NCBI GenBank assembly: GCA_964529035.1
Contig: CAZGUG010000002.1
Location: 27,563-91,562, forward strand
Length of the DNA: 64,000 nucleotides
Source: CAZGUG01 sp964529035
GTDB lineage: Bacteria > Bacillota > Clostridia > Ch29
Reading direction: 5' to 3'
A program made the translations under genes and the position numbers. Positions within the stretch are counted from its first letter, which is position 1, and each line of letters starts with the position of its first letter. Of this stretch, positions 7,974 to 16,957 are shown piece by piece. The notes under the pieces are model-generated. The model was not told the origin of the DNA, ran no database searches, and worked only from the letters and a program-made list of their open reading frames with translations.

Positions 7974-8955
7974 CCAGGAAAGGGACAGGATATTGAAACT
8001 GGCTGAGGATATGGGACTCAAATACCAGGTATATGGTTTGAAAAACAGCAGTGTTATTGCCATAGAGGGTGATGAAAAAAGTAGCAAAATACAGCAGTTT
8101 GAAGCCTGTGACGGTGTTGATAGAGTTGTGGCTGTCACCCATCCGTTCAAACTTGCCAGCAGGGATGTCGTTGGGCGTTCAACTGTTATAAAGGTCAACG
8201 GGGTAGAGATAGGTGGCGGCAGTATTGTGGTTATGGCGGGTCCCTGTGCTGTTGAAGGAAGGCAGTTAATAAATAGCACTGCACTGTCTGTCGGTAAAGC
8301 AGGGGCGGCGATTTTGCGAGGGGGAGCCTTCAAGCCCCGTACTTCGCCCTACAGTTTCCAGGGTCTTGGAGAAGAAGGGCTGATATATCTCAGGGAGGCG
8401 GGCAGGCTCTGCGGCATGCCGGTGGTTTCGGAGGTATTGGCCCCGGAGGATGTGGAGCTTGCGGCAAAATACACGGATATACTTCAGATAGGCTCAAGAA
8501 ATGCCCAGAACTACCCGCTGCTTAGGGAAGTTGGGAAGTCAAAAATGCCGGTACTTTTGAAAAGGGGAATGATGAATACCATAGAAGAATGGATTATGTC
8601 GGCGGAATACATACTCTCTGAAGGCAACTGCAGCGTTATTCTGTGTGAGAGGGGAATAAGAACCTTTGAAAGGTATACAAGAAATACTTTGGACTTGAGC
8701 GCAGTGGCCGTGGTGAAAAAATTAAGCCACCTTCCGGTTATAGTAGACCCGAGCCACGGTACCGGTCATTGGAGTTATGTTGAGCCGATGGCCTTGGCGG
8801 CGGTTGCAGCCGGAGCCGACGGACTATTGATAGAAGTCCACCCCGAACCCCACAAAGCCCTTTCGGACGGCCACCAGTCTTTGAATATAGACAGGTTTGG
8901 GTTGTTGATGGAAAAACTTGCTCCGGTGGCACTGGCGATAGGCAGAAAAATCTGA
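7942..8955 (+). CDS. aroF: 3-deoxy-7-phosphoheptulonate synthase (AroF, type I beta with N-terminal regulatory fold)
   Basis: It condenses phosphoenolpyruvate with erythrose-4-phosphate, the committed step of aromatic synthesis. The first 70 or so residues form the ferredoxin-like domain seen in Thermotoga-type DAHP synthases, which is linked to feedback control by aromatic amino acids. Catalytic barrel motifs follow: GPCAVEG, RGGAFKPRTSPYSFQG, LQIGSRNAQNYPLL, LLKRGM, CERGIRTFE, VDPSHGTGH and EVHPEP. ATG 7942 with GGGAGGGA at 7929-7936 gives 337 residues, the usual length. An upstream in-frame ATG at 7840 lies inside aroD and would add an unrelated tail. Confidence 0.97.
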   Translation: MIVVMNAHAGNQERDRILKLAEDMGLKYQVYGLKNSSVIAIEGDEKSSKIQQFEACDGVDRVVAVTHPFKLASRDVVGRSTVIKVNGVEIGGGSIVVMAGPCAVEGRQLINSTALSVGKAGAAILRGGAFKPRTSPYSFQGLGEEGLIYLREAGRLCGMPVVSEVLAPEDVELAAKYTDILQIGSRNAQNYPLLREVGKSKMPVLLKRGMMNTIEEWIMSAEYILSEGNCSVILCERGIRTFERYTRNTLDLSAVAVVKKLSHLPVIVDPSHGTGHWSYVEPMALAAVAAGADGLLIEVHPEPHKALSDGHQSLNIDRFGLLMEKLAPVALAIGRKI

Positions 8956-9005
8956 AAGTATAATCGAAAAATACTGTAATAAGAATTAGGAGATGTTAAT
9001 GCGTT

Positions 9006-10640
9006 ATGCTGGGAGAGAATATTATTCTGATTGGCATGCCCGGTTCAGGCAAAACTACTGTGGGAAAGGATTTGGCAAAACAGCTGGGCATGCCGTTTAT
9101 TGATACGGATACTTTAATTGAACAGATAAGCGGCATGCCGATACCTGAAATATTTGCCGGTACCGGCGAAGAGAATTTCAGGTCAATTGAACGGGAAGCC
9201 ATAAAGAAAATAGCAAAAATGCGAAACATTGTTGTGGCTACCGGTGGAGGTTCATGGTGCGATATAAAAAACCGCAGAAACCTGGTTAATGGAGGAAGGG
9301 TTTTCTTCCTTGACTGTCGGTTGGAAGAATTGTGGAACAGGCTGAATAACAGCCATACAACAAGGCCTCTGCTGTCAGAGGGGTTTGCCGGACTTGAAAG
9401 ACTACACAAAATACGCCGGGGCTCCTACCTTCGTGCCCAACATATAATTGATACGTATCAAAAGACACCGGGGGAGGTTGCGGAAAGCATAGCAGCATAT
9501 TATAAAAATGAATACAAAAAAAGCAGCCCTTCCATCATATATAACCGAAAGGTCACAGTTGGTTCCGAAGACTGTGAATTTTTCGCGGGCATTGGTATAC
9601 TGGACAGATTGGGCGGCTTTTTGAAAGGAAGGTATAGTGCCAAAGGTACAGCACCTAAACTGCTTATTGTAACAAATCCCTATGTTAATGCGTTATGCGG
9701 CGGCCGTATTATTGAATGCCTGGAAAGTTTCGGTTTTACAGCCGGTGTATTTGTTGTACCTGAAGGAGAGGCTTATAAAACGACCGAATGGGTACAAAAA
9801 ATATACAGTCATCTTGTGAGTTTTGATTACGACAGGGGCGATGTAGTGCTTGCGCTGGGTGGAGGTGTAATCGGTGACCTTGCAGGGTTTGCTGCAGCTA
9901 CCTATATGCGCGGTATGGCGCTTGTGCAGCTGCCCACAACCCTTCTGGCACAGGTTGACAGCAGTATAGGCGGCAAAACAGCGGTTAATTTACCGGAGGG
10001 GAAAAACCTGGTCGGAGCATTCCACCAGCCGGAAATGGTAGTATCGGATACCTGTTTACTAAAACACCTGTCAGAAAAGGACTACAGGCAGGGGCTTGCA
10101 GAGTGCGTAAAATACGGGCTTATAGATAATAAGGGGTTCTTTGAATTCCTGGAACAAAACCAATCCGACATTAGAAACAGGCAGCCGCAAACACTGGGTA
10201 TCATGACGGCCAAGTGCTGTGATATTAAGACGGATATTGTCCGAGAAGACGAGAAGGAACGCGGAGTACGGGCGATTCTCAACCTGGGACATACCGTGGG
10301 GCATGCCCTTGAAGCGGCGGCCGGGTACGGCAGCATCGGACACGGAGATGCGGTTGCACTGGGTATAAGGGTGAAGGTATATATCAGCCTGAAAATGGGT
10401 TTTATGAACAAAAGGGATTATGACAGGGTGCTGGGCATGCTGGAGGGCTTCGAATTTCCTGCGGAGGCAGACGTTTTACCTGACAGTGTAATGGTATTCA
10501 TTACCAGGGACAAAAAGAAAAAAAGGGGCAGGATCTGGTTTGTCATGCCAAAGGGCATAGGCGGTGCGGAGCTTGTCCCGGATATACCTGAGAGGCTGCT
10601 TATGGAAGGGTTGGGGACCATAGGCATAAAACAGAGGTGA
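9006..10640 (+). CDS. aroKB: Bifunctional shikimate kinase / 3-dehydroquinate synthase (AroK-AroB fusion)
   Basis: Residues 1-170 form a shikimate kinase, with P-loop GMPGSGKTT near residue 10, the DTD motif at FIDTDTLIE, and the ATGGGS substrate motif near 78. Residues from about 180 to the end form a dehydroquinate synthase, with GGVIGDLAGFAAATYMRG, PTTLLAQVDSSIGGKTAVN, AECVKYGL, LNLGHTVGHALE and HGDAVALG. The reading frame is continuous with no internal start preceded by a ribosome site. The order is not that of the pathway, where AroB acts early and AroK late. A similar AroKB fusion is known in Thermotoga. AGGAGA at 8988-8993 is somewhat far (12 bases) from ATG 9006. Confidence 0.96.
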   Translation: MLGENIILIGMPGSGKTTVGKDLAKQLGMPFIDTDTLIEQISGMPIPEIFAGTGEENFRSIEREAIKKIAKMRNIVVATGGGSWCDIKNRRNLVNGGRVFFLDCRLEELWNRLNNSHTTRPLLSEGFAGLERLHKIRRGSYLRAQHIIDTYQKTPGEVAESIAAYYKNEYKKSSPSIIYNRKVTVGSEDCEFFAGIGILDRLGGFLKGRYSAKGTAPKLLIVTNPYVNALCGGRIIECLESFGFTAGVFVVPEGEAYKTTEWVQKIYSHLVSFDYDRGDVVLALGGGVIGDLAGFAAATYMRGMALVQLPTTLLAQVDSSIGGKTAVNLPEGKNLVGAFHQPEMVVSDTCLLKHLSEKDYRQGLAECVKYGLIDNKGFFEFLEQNQSDIRNRQPQTLGIMTAKCCDIKTDIVREDEKERGVRAILNLGHTVGHALEAAAGYGSIGHGDAVALGIRVKVYISLKMGFMNKRDYDRVLGMLEGFEFPAEADVLPDSVMVFITRDKKKKRGRIWFVMPKGIGGAELVPDIPERLLMEGLGTIGIKQR

Positions 10641-10646
10641 ATTAAC

Positions 10647-11504
10647 ATGAACGGAATAAACACCGAAACAAAGCTGGTGGGGCTGCTGGGGTACCCATTA
10701 TCCCACAGCCGCTCGGCGCAGATGCAAAACCATGCATTTAAATATTCGGGCCTGAATTTCTTATATCTTCCTATGGAGGTGGAGGAAGACGACCTCAAAG
10801 CTGTGGTGAATGGAATTAGAAGAATGAACTTTGCAGGGTTTAACGTGACTATTCCATACAAAACAAAGATAATGGAATACATTGACGAACTTGACGATTT
10901 GGCAGGGGTTATCGGTTCGGTAAACACCGCGGTGGTCAGGGAAAAATGTATAAAGGGTTACAACACCGATGGGGAAGGCTTTGTCCGCGGACTGGCCGAA
11001 ACCGCAGGGTTATCGGTTAAGGGAAAGCAGGTGGTTGTACTGGGCAGCGGTGGTGCAGCCAGGGCTGTCACTATGACTCTTGCGGCACGGGGTGTGGACA
11101 GGCTTTTTATATGCAACAGGACCCGGGAAAAGGCAGATGGGTTAAGTCGTGAGATCAACGAAAAGATAAAAAACTGTGCAGCTGTTATTCCAATGGAAAC
11201 AGAGGCTGTGAAAAAAGCGCTTAAGGGTACCGAAATATTAATAAATACGACCAGTATCGGCATGTATCCCAACCGGCAGCAAACGCCAATAGATATTGGA
11301 CTGGTTGACAGCGGCACCGTGGTTTGCGATATTGTATACAATCCGGTACGAACCAGGCTGCTGTCCGAGGCATCACAAAAAGGCTGCGTCACTGTTGACG
11401 GGATCGGGATGCTGGTGAATCAGGGAGCCGAAGCCTTTAAACTGTGGACAGGACTAAAAGCCCCGGTAAAGGAAATGTATAGGGTGCTTGCAAATGAAGG
11501 TTAA
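10647..11504 (+). CDS. aroE: Shikimate dehydrogenase (NADP+)
   Basis: It reduces 3-dehydroshikimate to shikimate. Seen: GYPLSHSRSAQMQN (shikimate-binding Ser pair), FNVTIPYKTKIMEYID with the catalytic Lys, YNTDGEGF with the catalytic Asp, the nucleotide-binding loop VVLGSGGAARA, CNRTREKA for NADP preference, NTTSIGMYPN, DIVYNPVRTRLL and GIGMLVNQGAEAF. Length 285 is normal. It starts 6 bases after aroKB, so it is in the same operon. The pathway genes aroA and aroC are not in this window. Confidence 0.97.
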   Translation: MNGINTETKLVGLLGYPLSHSRSAQMQNHAFKYSGLNFLYLPMEVEEDDLKAVVNGIRRMNFAGFNVTIPYKTKIMEYIDELDDLAGVIGSVNTAVVREKCIKGYNTDGEGFVRGLAETAGLSVKGKQVVVLGSGGAARAVTMTLAARGVDRLFICNRTREKADGLSREINEKIKNCAAVIPMETEAVKKALKGTEILINTTSIGMYPNRQQTPIDIGLVDSGTVVCDIVYNPVRTRLLSEASQKGCVTVDGIGMLVNQGAEAFKLWTGLKAPVKEMYRVLANEG

Positions 11505-11550
11505 ACGAATTTAAGGCTGATGCAGCAAATACAAAAAAGGATGTGGTTGG

Positions 11551-12411
11551 ATGGGAATACGGTTCGGACCGGCGGGCAATTCACTGTCTTTTTATCAGCA
11601 GGGATATAAATCATCGGTGGAGGCACCGGGTTGGCTGGCGAAAAGGGGGCTTTCGGCCTATGAATACTCGTGCACCAAGGGAGTTAAGATTAAGGAGGAT
11701 ACGGCGGCAAGAATCGGCGAAGAGGCCTATAAGAACGACATAGCCCTCAGCATACACGCCCCATATTTTGTGAATATGGCCAGCAGTGACCCGAAAAAAA
11801 GGCGCAAATCGACCGAGTACATATTGCAGAGCATGCAGGCGGCACGGTGGATGGGTGCAAAACGGGTGGTTTTTCATCCCGGGTCCTGCGGTAAAACCGA
11901 AAGGAAAATGGCTTTGGCCACAGCAATGGAAACCCTGAAGCGTACCATAGAAGAAGCGGACAGGTGCGGCTTCGGAGATATTGTGCTTTGTCCGGAAACG
12001 CTGGGCAAGAAAAACCAGCTGGGCAGCCTGGATGAGGTACTGGAAATGTGCCTGCTGGATAAAAGGCTGATGCCTGCGGTAGACTTCGGACACATTCACG
12101 CCTATACCGGTGGAGGGCTGAATAGCAGCAGCGAATATGCAGCGGTTGTGGAATCAATAGAAAATGTGCTTGGATGGCAATACGTCAAAAGCCTTCATGT
12201 GCATTTTAGCAGGGTGGAATATACAAAAGGCGGCGAAAAAAAACACTGGACATTCGCGGATACGCAGTACGGCCCTGAATTTGAACCACTTGCAAGAGTA
12301 TTGGCAAAAAAGAAAATGGAGCCGGTTATCATCTGCGAATCCCGCGGTACCATGGCGGAGGATGCCTGTGAAATGAAAGAAATATTTGAAAGGATGCGTA
12401 AAGAAATGTGA
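11551..12411 (+). CDS. nfo: Deoxyribonuclease IV-type AP endonuclease (Nfo-like TIM barrel)
   Basis: This is a metal-dependent xylose-isomerase-like barrel of the endonuclease IV family, which cleaves abasic sites in DNA. Zinc-ligand motifs are recognisable: SIHAPYFVNMAS, VVFHPGSCGK, LCPETLGKKNQLGS, PAVDFGHIHAYT, LHVHFSRVEYTKGGEKKH and the final ICESRG. Length 286 matches. It follows aroE by 46 bases and is probably co-transcribed with it. Some family members are annotated only as sugar-phosphate isomerase-like barrels, but the ligand pattern here fits the nuclease. Confidence 0.88.
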   Translation: MGIRFGPAGNSLSFYQQGYKSSVEAPGWLAKRGLSAYEYSCTKGVKIKEDTAARIGEEAYKNDIALSIHAPYFVNMASSDPKKRRKSTEYILQSMQAARWMGAKRVVFHPGSCGKTERKMALATAMETLKRTIEEADRCGFGDIVLCPETLGKKNQLGSLDEVLEMCLLDKRLMPAVDFGHIHAYTGGGLNSSSEYAAVVESIENVLGWQYVKSLHVHFSRVEYTKGGEKKHWTFADTQYGPEFEPLARVLAKKKMEPVIICESRGTMAEDACEMKEIFERMRKEM

Positions 12412-12495
12412 TTTTGCTATTAATAGGTTGAATATTATGGTAATATAAAGAGGGGAAATTTATAAATACCGAAAAACCCGGGTGCAGGGGGAGTA

Positions 12496-13566
12496 TTGTT
12501 GGACAAAAGGCATAACAGGGTAAAAAATTTACTTGCTGAAGAAGAGCTTGACGGAATATTGGTCTTAAGTCCCGCAAACAGAAGATATTTAAGCGGATTT
12601 ACCGGTACAGCGGGATGTCTGCTGATTACGAATGCAGTTTATCTGATTCTTGCGGATTCCAGATATACCGAGCAGGCGAAGAAGCAGTGCTCCCGTTTTA
12701 AGGTAATACAGATTCAGGAGAATATATGGGACAGCCTTAATGGTGTCCTGAAGGATTATAAAGTGAAAAATGTCGGCTTTGAGGACGGGTTTGTAACGTG
12801 CCGGCAGTACGGCAGGATGACAGAAAAACTTGACGGTGCCTATCTTGTACCGCTTGGAGACAGACTGGACAAAATCAGGATGGTTAAAGACCGGGAAGAG
12901 ATTGAGAATATAAGGACGGCTGCCAGAATCTGCGAGCGTGCTCTTTTGCATGTTAAGCCTCTTGTTAAGCCCGGGACGGTGGAAAAGGATATTTCGCTTG
13001 AACTGGAGTTTTATATAAGAAGGGCCGGCTGCAGCGGGCCCGCCTTCGAATTTATTGTGGCGTCCGGTCCGAGATCCGCTCTTCCACACGGGACAGCCGG
13101 CTCTAGAAGGATAAGGGACGGGGATTTGGTTGTTATAGATTTAGGAGGGAAATACAACGGCTATTGTTCTGATATGACAAGGACCTTTGTGGTAGGAAGG
13201 CCAAATCCAAAACAAAAAGAGATATATGATACGGTTTTAATTGCACAAACCCTTGCCCTTAACGGGATTAAGGCCGGTATGACAGCAAGCGGGGCAGACG
13301 GAATAGCAAGGGAAATAATAGAAAGGGCCGGGTACGGCGAATACTTCGGGCACGGGCTTGGTCACGGGGTGGGGTTGCAGATACATGAAGCACCTACTTT
13401 GAACCAAAGATGCGATACTGTCCTTGAACCGGGAATGGTTGTTACGGTGGAACCGGGTATTTATGTTCCGGACTTTGGAGGAGTGCGCATAGAGGACCTG
13501 GTAATGGTTGCGGAAGACGGCATAGAGAATTTAAACAGTGCCGACAAGGAATTAACGTATTTTTAG
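12496..13566 (+). CDS. pepP: M24-family Xaa-Pro aminopeptidase / dipeptidase
   Basis: A creatinase-like N-terminal domain (1-125) precedes a pita-bread catalytic domain. The five metal ligands are visible: Asp in VVIDLGGKYNG, Asp in YCSDMTRTF, His in GHGLGHGVGLQIHE, Glu in VTVEPGIY and Glu in VRIEDLV. It releases N-terminal residues before proline. The gene has no ATG start. GGGGGAG at 12487-12493 precedes tandem TTG codons at 12496 and 12499, and the second is better spaced. As in many Firmicutes it lies directly before efp, matching the proline theme because EF-P rescues ribosomes stalled on polyproline. PepP and PepQ types cannot be separated securely. Confidence 0.94.
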   Translation: MLDKRHNRVKNLLAEEELDGILVLSPANRRYLSGFTGTAGCLLITNAVYLILADSRYTEQAKKQCSRFKVIQIQENIWDSLNGVLKDYKVKNVGFEDGFVTCRQYGRMTEKLDGAYLVPLGDRLDKIRMVKDREEIENIRTAARICERALLHVKPLVKPGTVEKDISLELEFYIRRAGCSGPAFEFIVASGPRSALPHGTAGSRRIRDGDLVVIDLGGKYNGYCSDMTRTFVVGRPNPKQKEIYDTVLIAQTLALNGIKAGMTASGADGIAREIIERAGYGEYFGHGLGHGVGLQIHEAPTLNQRCDTVLEPGMVVTVEPGIYVPDFGGVRIEDLVMVAEDGIENLNSADKELTYF

Positions 13567-13603
13567 TATCTGATAGATATTATACATAACAGGAGGGAGA
13601 GAA

Positions 13604-14161
13604 ATGATTTCAGCAGGAGATTTCCGAAAAGGGATCACCTTCGAGATGGACGGGCAGGTTTACCAGGTGCTGGATTTTCAGCATGTGAAGCCGGGTAAGG
13701 GAGCGGCATTTGTCAGGACAAAGTATAAAAACATTGTGACCGGTGCTACCCAGGAAAGGGCTTTTAATCCGTCGGACAGGTTTCCGAAGGCCCATATAGA
13801 AACAAAGGAGATGCAGTACCTGTATGACGACGGCGACCTGTATTATTTCATGGACACACAGACCTTTGAGCAAATACCCCTAAGCAGGGATAAGGTGGAG
13901 GGCGCCATACTTTATATAAGGCCCAACGATATGGCGACGGTTAGGTTTTACAAGGGAGATGCTTTCTCCGTTGAGCCCCCAAACTTCGTTACGCTGAAGG
14001 TTGTGGAAACAGAACCGGGTTTCAAGGGGGACACAGCCCAGAGCACATACAAACCTGCCAAGTTGGAAACCGGGGCGGTGGTACAGGTACCACTGTTTGT
14101 AGAAAACGGGGAAGTTATTAGGATAGATACCCGTACCGGGGAGTATATGTCAAGGGTTTAG
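13604..14161 (+). CDS. efp: Elongation factor P
   Basis: EF-P binds between the ribosomal P and E sites and relieves stalling at consecutive prolines. The sequence shows the KOW-like first domain opening [17 protein letters not shown], the tip loop [14 protein letters not shown] with Lys at about position 32 as the usual modification site, and the C-terminal signature [20 protein letters not shown]. Length 185 is standard. A perfect AGGAGG precedes the ATG. No recognised EF-P modification enzyme lies nearby. Confidence 0.98.
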   Translation: MISAGDFRKGITFEMDGQVYQVLDFQHVKPGKGAAFVRTKYKNIVTGATQERAFNPSDRFPKAHIETKEMQYLYDDGDLYYFMDTQTFEQIPLSRDKVEGAILYIRPNDMATVRFYKGDAFSVEPPNFVTLKVVETEPGFKGDTAQSTYKPAKLETGAVVQVPLFVENGEVIRIDTRTGEYMSRV

Positions 14162-14208
14162 GGTAATAATAGGAATAGCCAATTACAAATTAGAGGGAGG
14201 TTGGTAAA

Positions 14209-14640
14209 ATGAAATACCTATATGAAAGAGTTTCTTACTTAAGGGGTCTTACGGACGGTCTGCAGATAAGCGAGGACACAAAGGAAGGAAAACTATTCAT
14301 GCAAATTGTAGACGTGCTGGAAGAATTTGCTGATGCTGTGAACGAACTGGCTGAAGTCCATGATGAACTTGATGAATACGTGGAATGTATAGATGAAGAC
14401 CTGGCAGAAGTTGAAGAAGAGGTCTTTGACGATTACTACTACGACGACTATGAGGACTATGACGAGGGAGAAGAATTCGTTGAAGTGGAGTGTCCCCACT
14501 GCGATCATACGGTATTCGTGGAAGAAGAAGTTATTGAAGACAATGACGCCGATATAATCTGCCCCAACTGTCACGAGCCAATCTACCTGGAATTTGAGGA
14601 AGAAGAGGACGACGATGACGAAGAGGACGATGAAGAATAA
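14209..14640 (+). CDS. CD1247-type N-terminal domain protein with zinc ribbon and acidic tail
   Basis: The N-terminus (YLYERVSYLRGLTDGLQI, followed by LFMQIVDVLEEFADAVNEL) matches a domain conserved in Clostridia between efp and the spoIIIA operon. After a strongly acidic Asp/Tyr/Glu-rich stretch (about residues 70-95) comes a zinc ribbon with two CxxC pairs (VECPHCDHTV and IICPNCHEPI), then a C-terminal run of about 20 Asp/Glu residues. Such a tail suggests charge-based binding to proteins or nucleic-acid-binding partners. The function is unknown. An RBS GGGAGG precedes the ATG and a strong terminator follows. Confidence 0.85.
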   Translation: MKYLYERVSYLRGLTDGLQISEDTKEGKLFMQIVDVLEEFADAVNELAEVHDELDEYVECIDEDLAEVEEEVFDDYYYDDYEDYDEGEEFVEVECPHCDHTVFVEEEVIEDNDADIICPNCHEPIYLEFEEEEDDDDEEDDEE

Positions 14641-14656
14641 GAAACGATAAAAAAAG

Positions 14657-14687
14657 AACGGTGCCTGGAATGCACCGTTTTTTTTTG
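14657..14687 (+). terminator. Strong intrinsic terminator before spoIIIAA
   Basis: The arms AACGGTGC (14657-14664) and GCACCGTT (14672-14679) form an 8-bp stem with a 7-base loop, followed by nine T residues. It isolates the efp region from the spoIIIA operon. Confidence 0.9.
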
Positions 14688-14769
14688 CGCAAAATCCCGA
14701 ATCAAATTTAAGACATATTGTGAGCGGAGTATAAATATTAATTATATAGGAAAGGGGGACAGGTCTGTT

Positions 14770-15813
14770 ATGCATACCTATGAAAAAACCAGGCACATAC
14801 CAGAAAGGGTCTGGAGGGAAGAGAAAGGGGGAAGGAAAAGGTACAAATACATATTCGATTCACTGCCTGTCAATATCAGAAACATGATACAGAGGTTGTC
14901 TTTTGGTGAGTTGGAATGTATCGAGGAGTTCCGTCTAAAGGCTGATGCGCCGTTTATTGTTTATGGCGCCGGTGACAGCGCATATATTACAGCGGAAGGA
15001 AGGATATGCAGTGACAGGGGTAGGGCGTATATTGTCACGGCTGAGGATGCGGCAAAGGCGCTGCAGCTTATGTGCGACTGTTCTGTTTATTCGATAGAGG
15101 ATGAACTAAAGAATGGATACATAACAATCCGGGGAGGCCATAGGATTGGCGTTGTGGGGAAGGTGGTGACCGAAGGAGGCCGGGTCAAAACCATTAAAGA
15201 CGTATCCGGGCTCAATATCAGGATTTCCAGGCAGGTAATCGGCTGCAGCAGCAACCTGCTTCCCAGACTAATAAGGGACAAAGGCAGCGTATATAATACC
15301 CTGATTGTATCACCGCCACAGTGCGGAAAGACCACTCTTTTGAGGGATATCATAAGACAGTTAAGCGACGGGGTACCCTCTTTGGGGTTTGAGGGAATAA
15401 AGGTTGGAGTTGTGGATGAGAGGTCGGAACTGGCTGGGTGTTACAAGGGAATTCCGCAGAACGATTTGGGTATAAGGACAGATATTTTGGATGCCTGTCC
15501 TAAGGCCCAGGGAATGATGATGCTCATAAGGTCAATGTCCCCCGGGGTTATAGCCACAGACGAACTGGGGAGGCCCGAGGACCTTGTTTCGATACAGGAA
15601 GCGATAAACGCCGGGGTAAACGTTATTACCACCGTTCACGGCTGGAACACAAAGGATATTATGAAAAAACCGGTAATAGGAAAGCTTATGAAAGGCGGAG
15701 TGTTCGAGAGGGTTGTAGTGCTCAGCAGAAGAAAAGGCCCCGGAACCATAGAAGAGATAGTTGATTCTGTAGAGTGCCAAAAACTGTCCGGATTGGGGGG
15801 ATGCCAGGAATGA
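14770..15813 (+). CDS. spoIIIAA: Stage III sporulation protein AA (ATPase)
   Basis: This is a GspE/PilT-like secretion ATPase that energises the SpoIIIA-SpoIIQ channel linking mother cell and forespore. Visible: the R3H-like N-terminal region, a Walker A variant SPPQCGKTTLLRD near residue 180, a Walker B region VGVVDERSEL, and ATDELGRPED with an Asp box, followed by TTVHGW. AAAGGGGGA lies 11-19 bases before ATG 14770; the resulting N-terminus is longer than usual by about 25 basic residues. Upstream, between the terminator and the start, an ATATT element (14715-14719) with TATTAATT further on gives only a weak sigma-E-like match. Confidence 0.96.
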   Translation: MHTYEKTRHIPERVWREEKGGRKRYKYIFDSLPVNIRNMIQRLSFGELECIEEFRLKADAPFIVYGAGDSAYITAEGRICSDRGRAYIVTAEDAAKALQLMCDCSVYSIEDELKNGYITIRGGHRIGVVGKVVTEGGRVKTIKDVSGLNIRISRQVIGCSSNLLPRLIRDKGSVYNTLIVSPPQCGKTTLLRDIIRQLSDGVPSLGFEGIKVGVVDERSELAGCYKGIPQNDLGIRTDILDACPKAQGMMMLIRSMSPGVIATDELGRPEDLVSIQEAINAGVNVITTVHGWNTKDIMKKPVIGKLMKGGVFERVVVLSRRKGPGTIEEIVDSVECQKLSGLGGCQE

Positions 15814-16331
15814 TTATTAAGATATTTGGCTGTCTGGTAATAATGACCTGTGCTACCTCGGCGGGGTTCTTGATGGCAAACGGTTACAAGAAAAGGGTTT
15901 GGGAGCTGAGGGCCTTTCAACAGGCTCTACAGGTTCTTGAAAGCGAAATCTTGTATACTTCCACGCCGCTGCCGCAGGCTGTGGATAAAACTGCCCACAG
16001 TACGGAAGCACCTGTTAACCGCATTTTTTTTGATGTGGGACAGATTTTGGAGGAAAGAAAAGGATATACTGCCGGAGAAGCCTGGTGCACCGCCGTCGAC
16101 AGAAACAGGGACATCTTAAGCCTTGACTGTGAGGACTTGCAGATAATCCGCAGTTTCGGGAAAAACCTCGGTTCAATAGACAAGGAGAACCAGGAAAAAA
16201 GCTTTAAATTGGCAAAATATCAGCTTAAGGCGCAGCAAGCTAAGGCGGAGGAAGAGCGCAGCAAAAATGAAAGGCTGTATAAAAACCTCGGATTCCTGCT
16301 GGGAGCAGCGCTTGTGATACTTCTTATCTGA
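15810..16331 (+). CDS. spoIIIAB: Stage III sporulation protein AB
   Basis: It resembles type II secretion GspF: an N-terminal membrane helix (IKIFGCLVIMTCATSAGFLMA), a helical domain with LRAFQQALQVLESEILYTSTPLPQA, and a C-terminal helix. The ATG at 15810 overlaps the spoIIIAA stop as ATGA and is preceded by GGGGGGA eight bases upstream. Earlier in-frame starts (15774, 15801) would add residues not found in the family. Length 173 is normal. It is part of the mother-cell channel complex. Confidence 0.94.
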   Translation: MIIKIFGCLVIMTCATSAGFLMANGYKKRVWELRAFQQALQVLESEILYTSTPLPQAVDKTAHSTEAPVNRIFFDVGQILEERKGYTAGEAWCTAVDRNRDILSLDCEDLQIIRSFGKNLGSIDKENQEKSFKLAKYQLKAQQAKAEEERSKNERLYKNLGFLLGAALVILLI

Positions 16332-16345
16332 GAGGAGGAAGGGGC

Positions 16346-16543
16346 ATGGATGTTAACATAATATTCAAGATCGGGGCTATTGGTATACTGGTGGCAGCGC
16401 TTTATCTTGTGCTCAAGAATACAGGCAGGGAGGAACTGGCCCTGATGGCGGCTCTGGGCGGGCTGGTGGTGGTGCTGATGATGGTGATTACCCTAATAAA
16501 CGAACTGTTCAATAATGTGAGGGCATTGTTTCAGCTGTACTAA
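16346..16543 (+). CDS. spoIIIAC: Stage III sporulation protein AC
   Basis: This small 65-residue protein has two membrane helices. The sequence DVNIIFKIGAIGILVAALYLVLKNTGREE is typical of SpoIIIAC. It is an inner-membrane part of the SpoIIIA channel and sits in the invariant order AB-AC-AD, with AGGAGG just before the ATG. Confidence 0.96.
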   Translation: MDVNIIFKIGAIGILVAALYLVLKNTGREELALMAALGGLVVVLMMVITLINELFNNVRALFQLY

Positions 16544-16557
16544 AGGATGGGATAGAA

Positions 16558-16944
16558 TTGGAAATTGTGCAGATTGTGGCAATAAGTATTATAGCTGTAA
16601 TTCTGGTAGTCCTGATTAGACAGTACAGGCCCGAAATTGCACTGCAAATTAGTGTCGTGACGGGTTTATTGATATTTTTGCTAATCATATTTAAGCTTGC
16701 TTCGGTGCTTGAGGAGCTGCAGATGTTCTCAAGACAGATAAACATAGACCTTGTATATATTTCAACGATTTTCAGGATAGTGGGAATAGCATATATAGCA
16801 GAATTCGGCGCCCAGGTTTGCAAGGACGCTGGCGAAAATGCCATTGCATCCAAGATAGAGCTTGCCGGGAAGGTTATTATTCTTGTTCTGGCGGTACCAA
16901 TCCTGATGGCGCTGATGGACCTGATAAAAAACATAATATCCTGA
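16558..16944 (+). CDS. spoIIIAD: Stage III sporulation protein AD
   Basis: A 128-residue polytopic membrane protein with four predicted helices, including VQIVAISIIAVILVVLIRQ, IALQISVVTGLLIFLLIIF and VIILVLAVPILMALMDLI; IIFRIVGIAYIAEFGAQVCKDAGE is a family signature. It starts with TTG at 16558 behind AAAGGATGGGA. It is encoded directly between AC and AE and belongs to the channel complex. Confidence 0.95.
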   Translation: MEIVQIVAISIIAVILVVLIRQYRPEIALQISVVTGLLIFLLIIFKLASVLEELQMFSRQINIDLVYISTIFRIVGIAYIAEFGAQVCKDAGENAIASKIELAGKVIILVLAVPILMALMDLIKNIIS

Positions 16945-16957
16945 GGGAGGAAGCCTG

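Noticed and set aside
8999..9003. ATG at 8999 as start of the aroKB gene
   Set aside because: It is better spaced from AGGAGA but is out of frame and ends after a few dozen codons; ATG 9006 is the coding frame.
14687..14769. Sigma-E promoter for spoIIIAA
   Set aside because: Expected by biology, but only a poor match (ATATT with TATTAATT) is present, so it is not listed as a feature.
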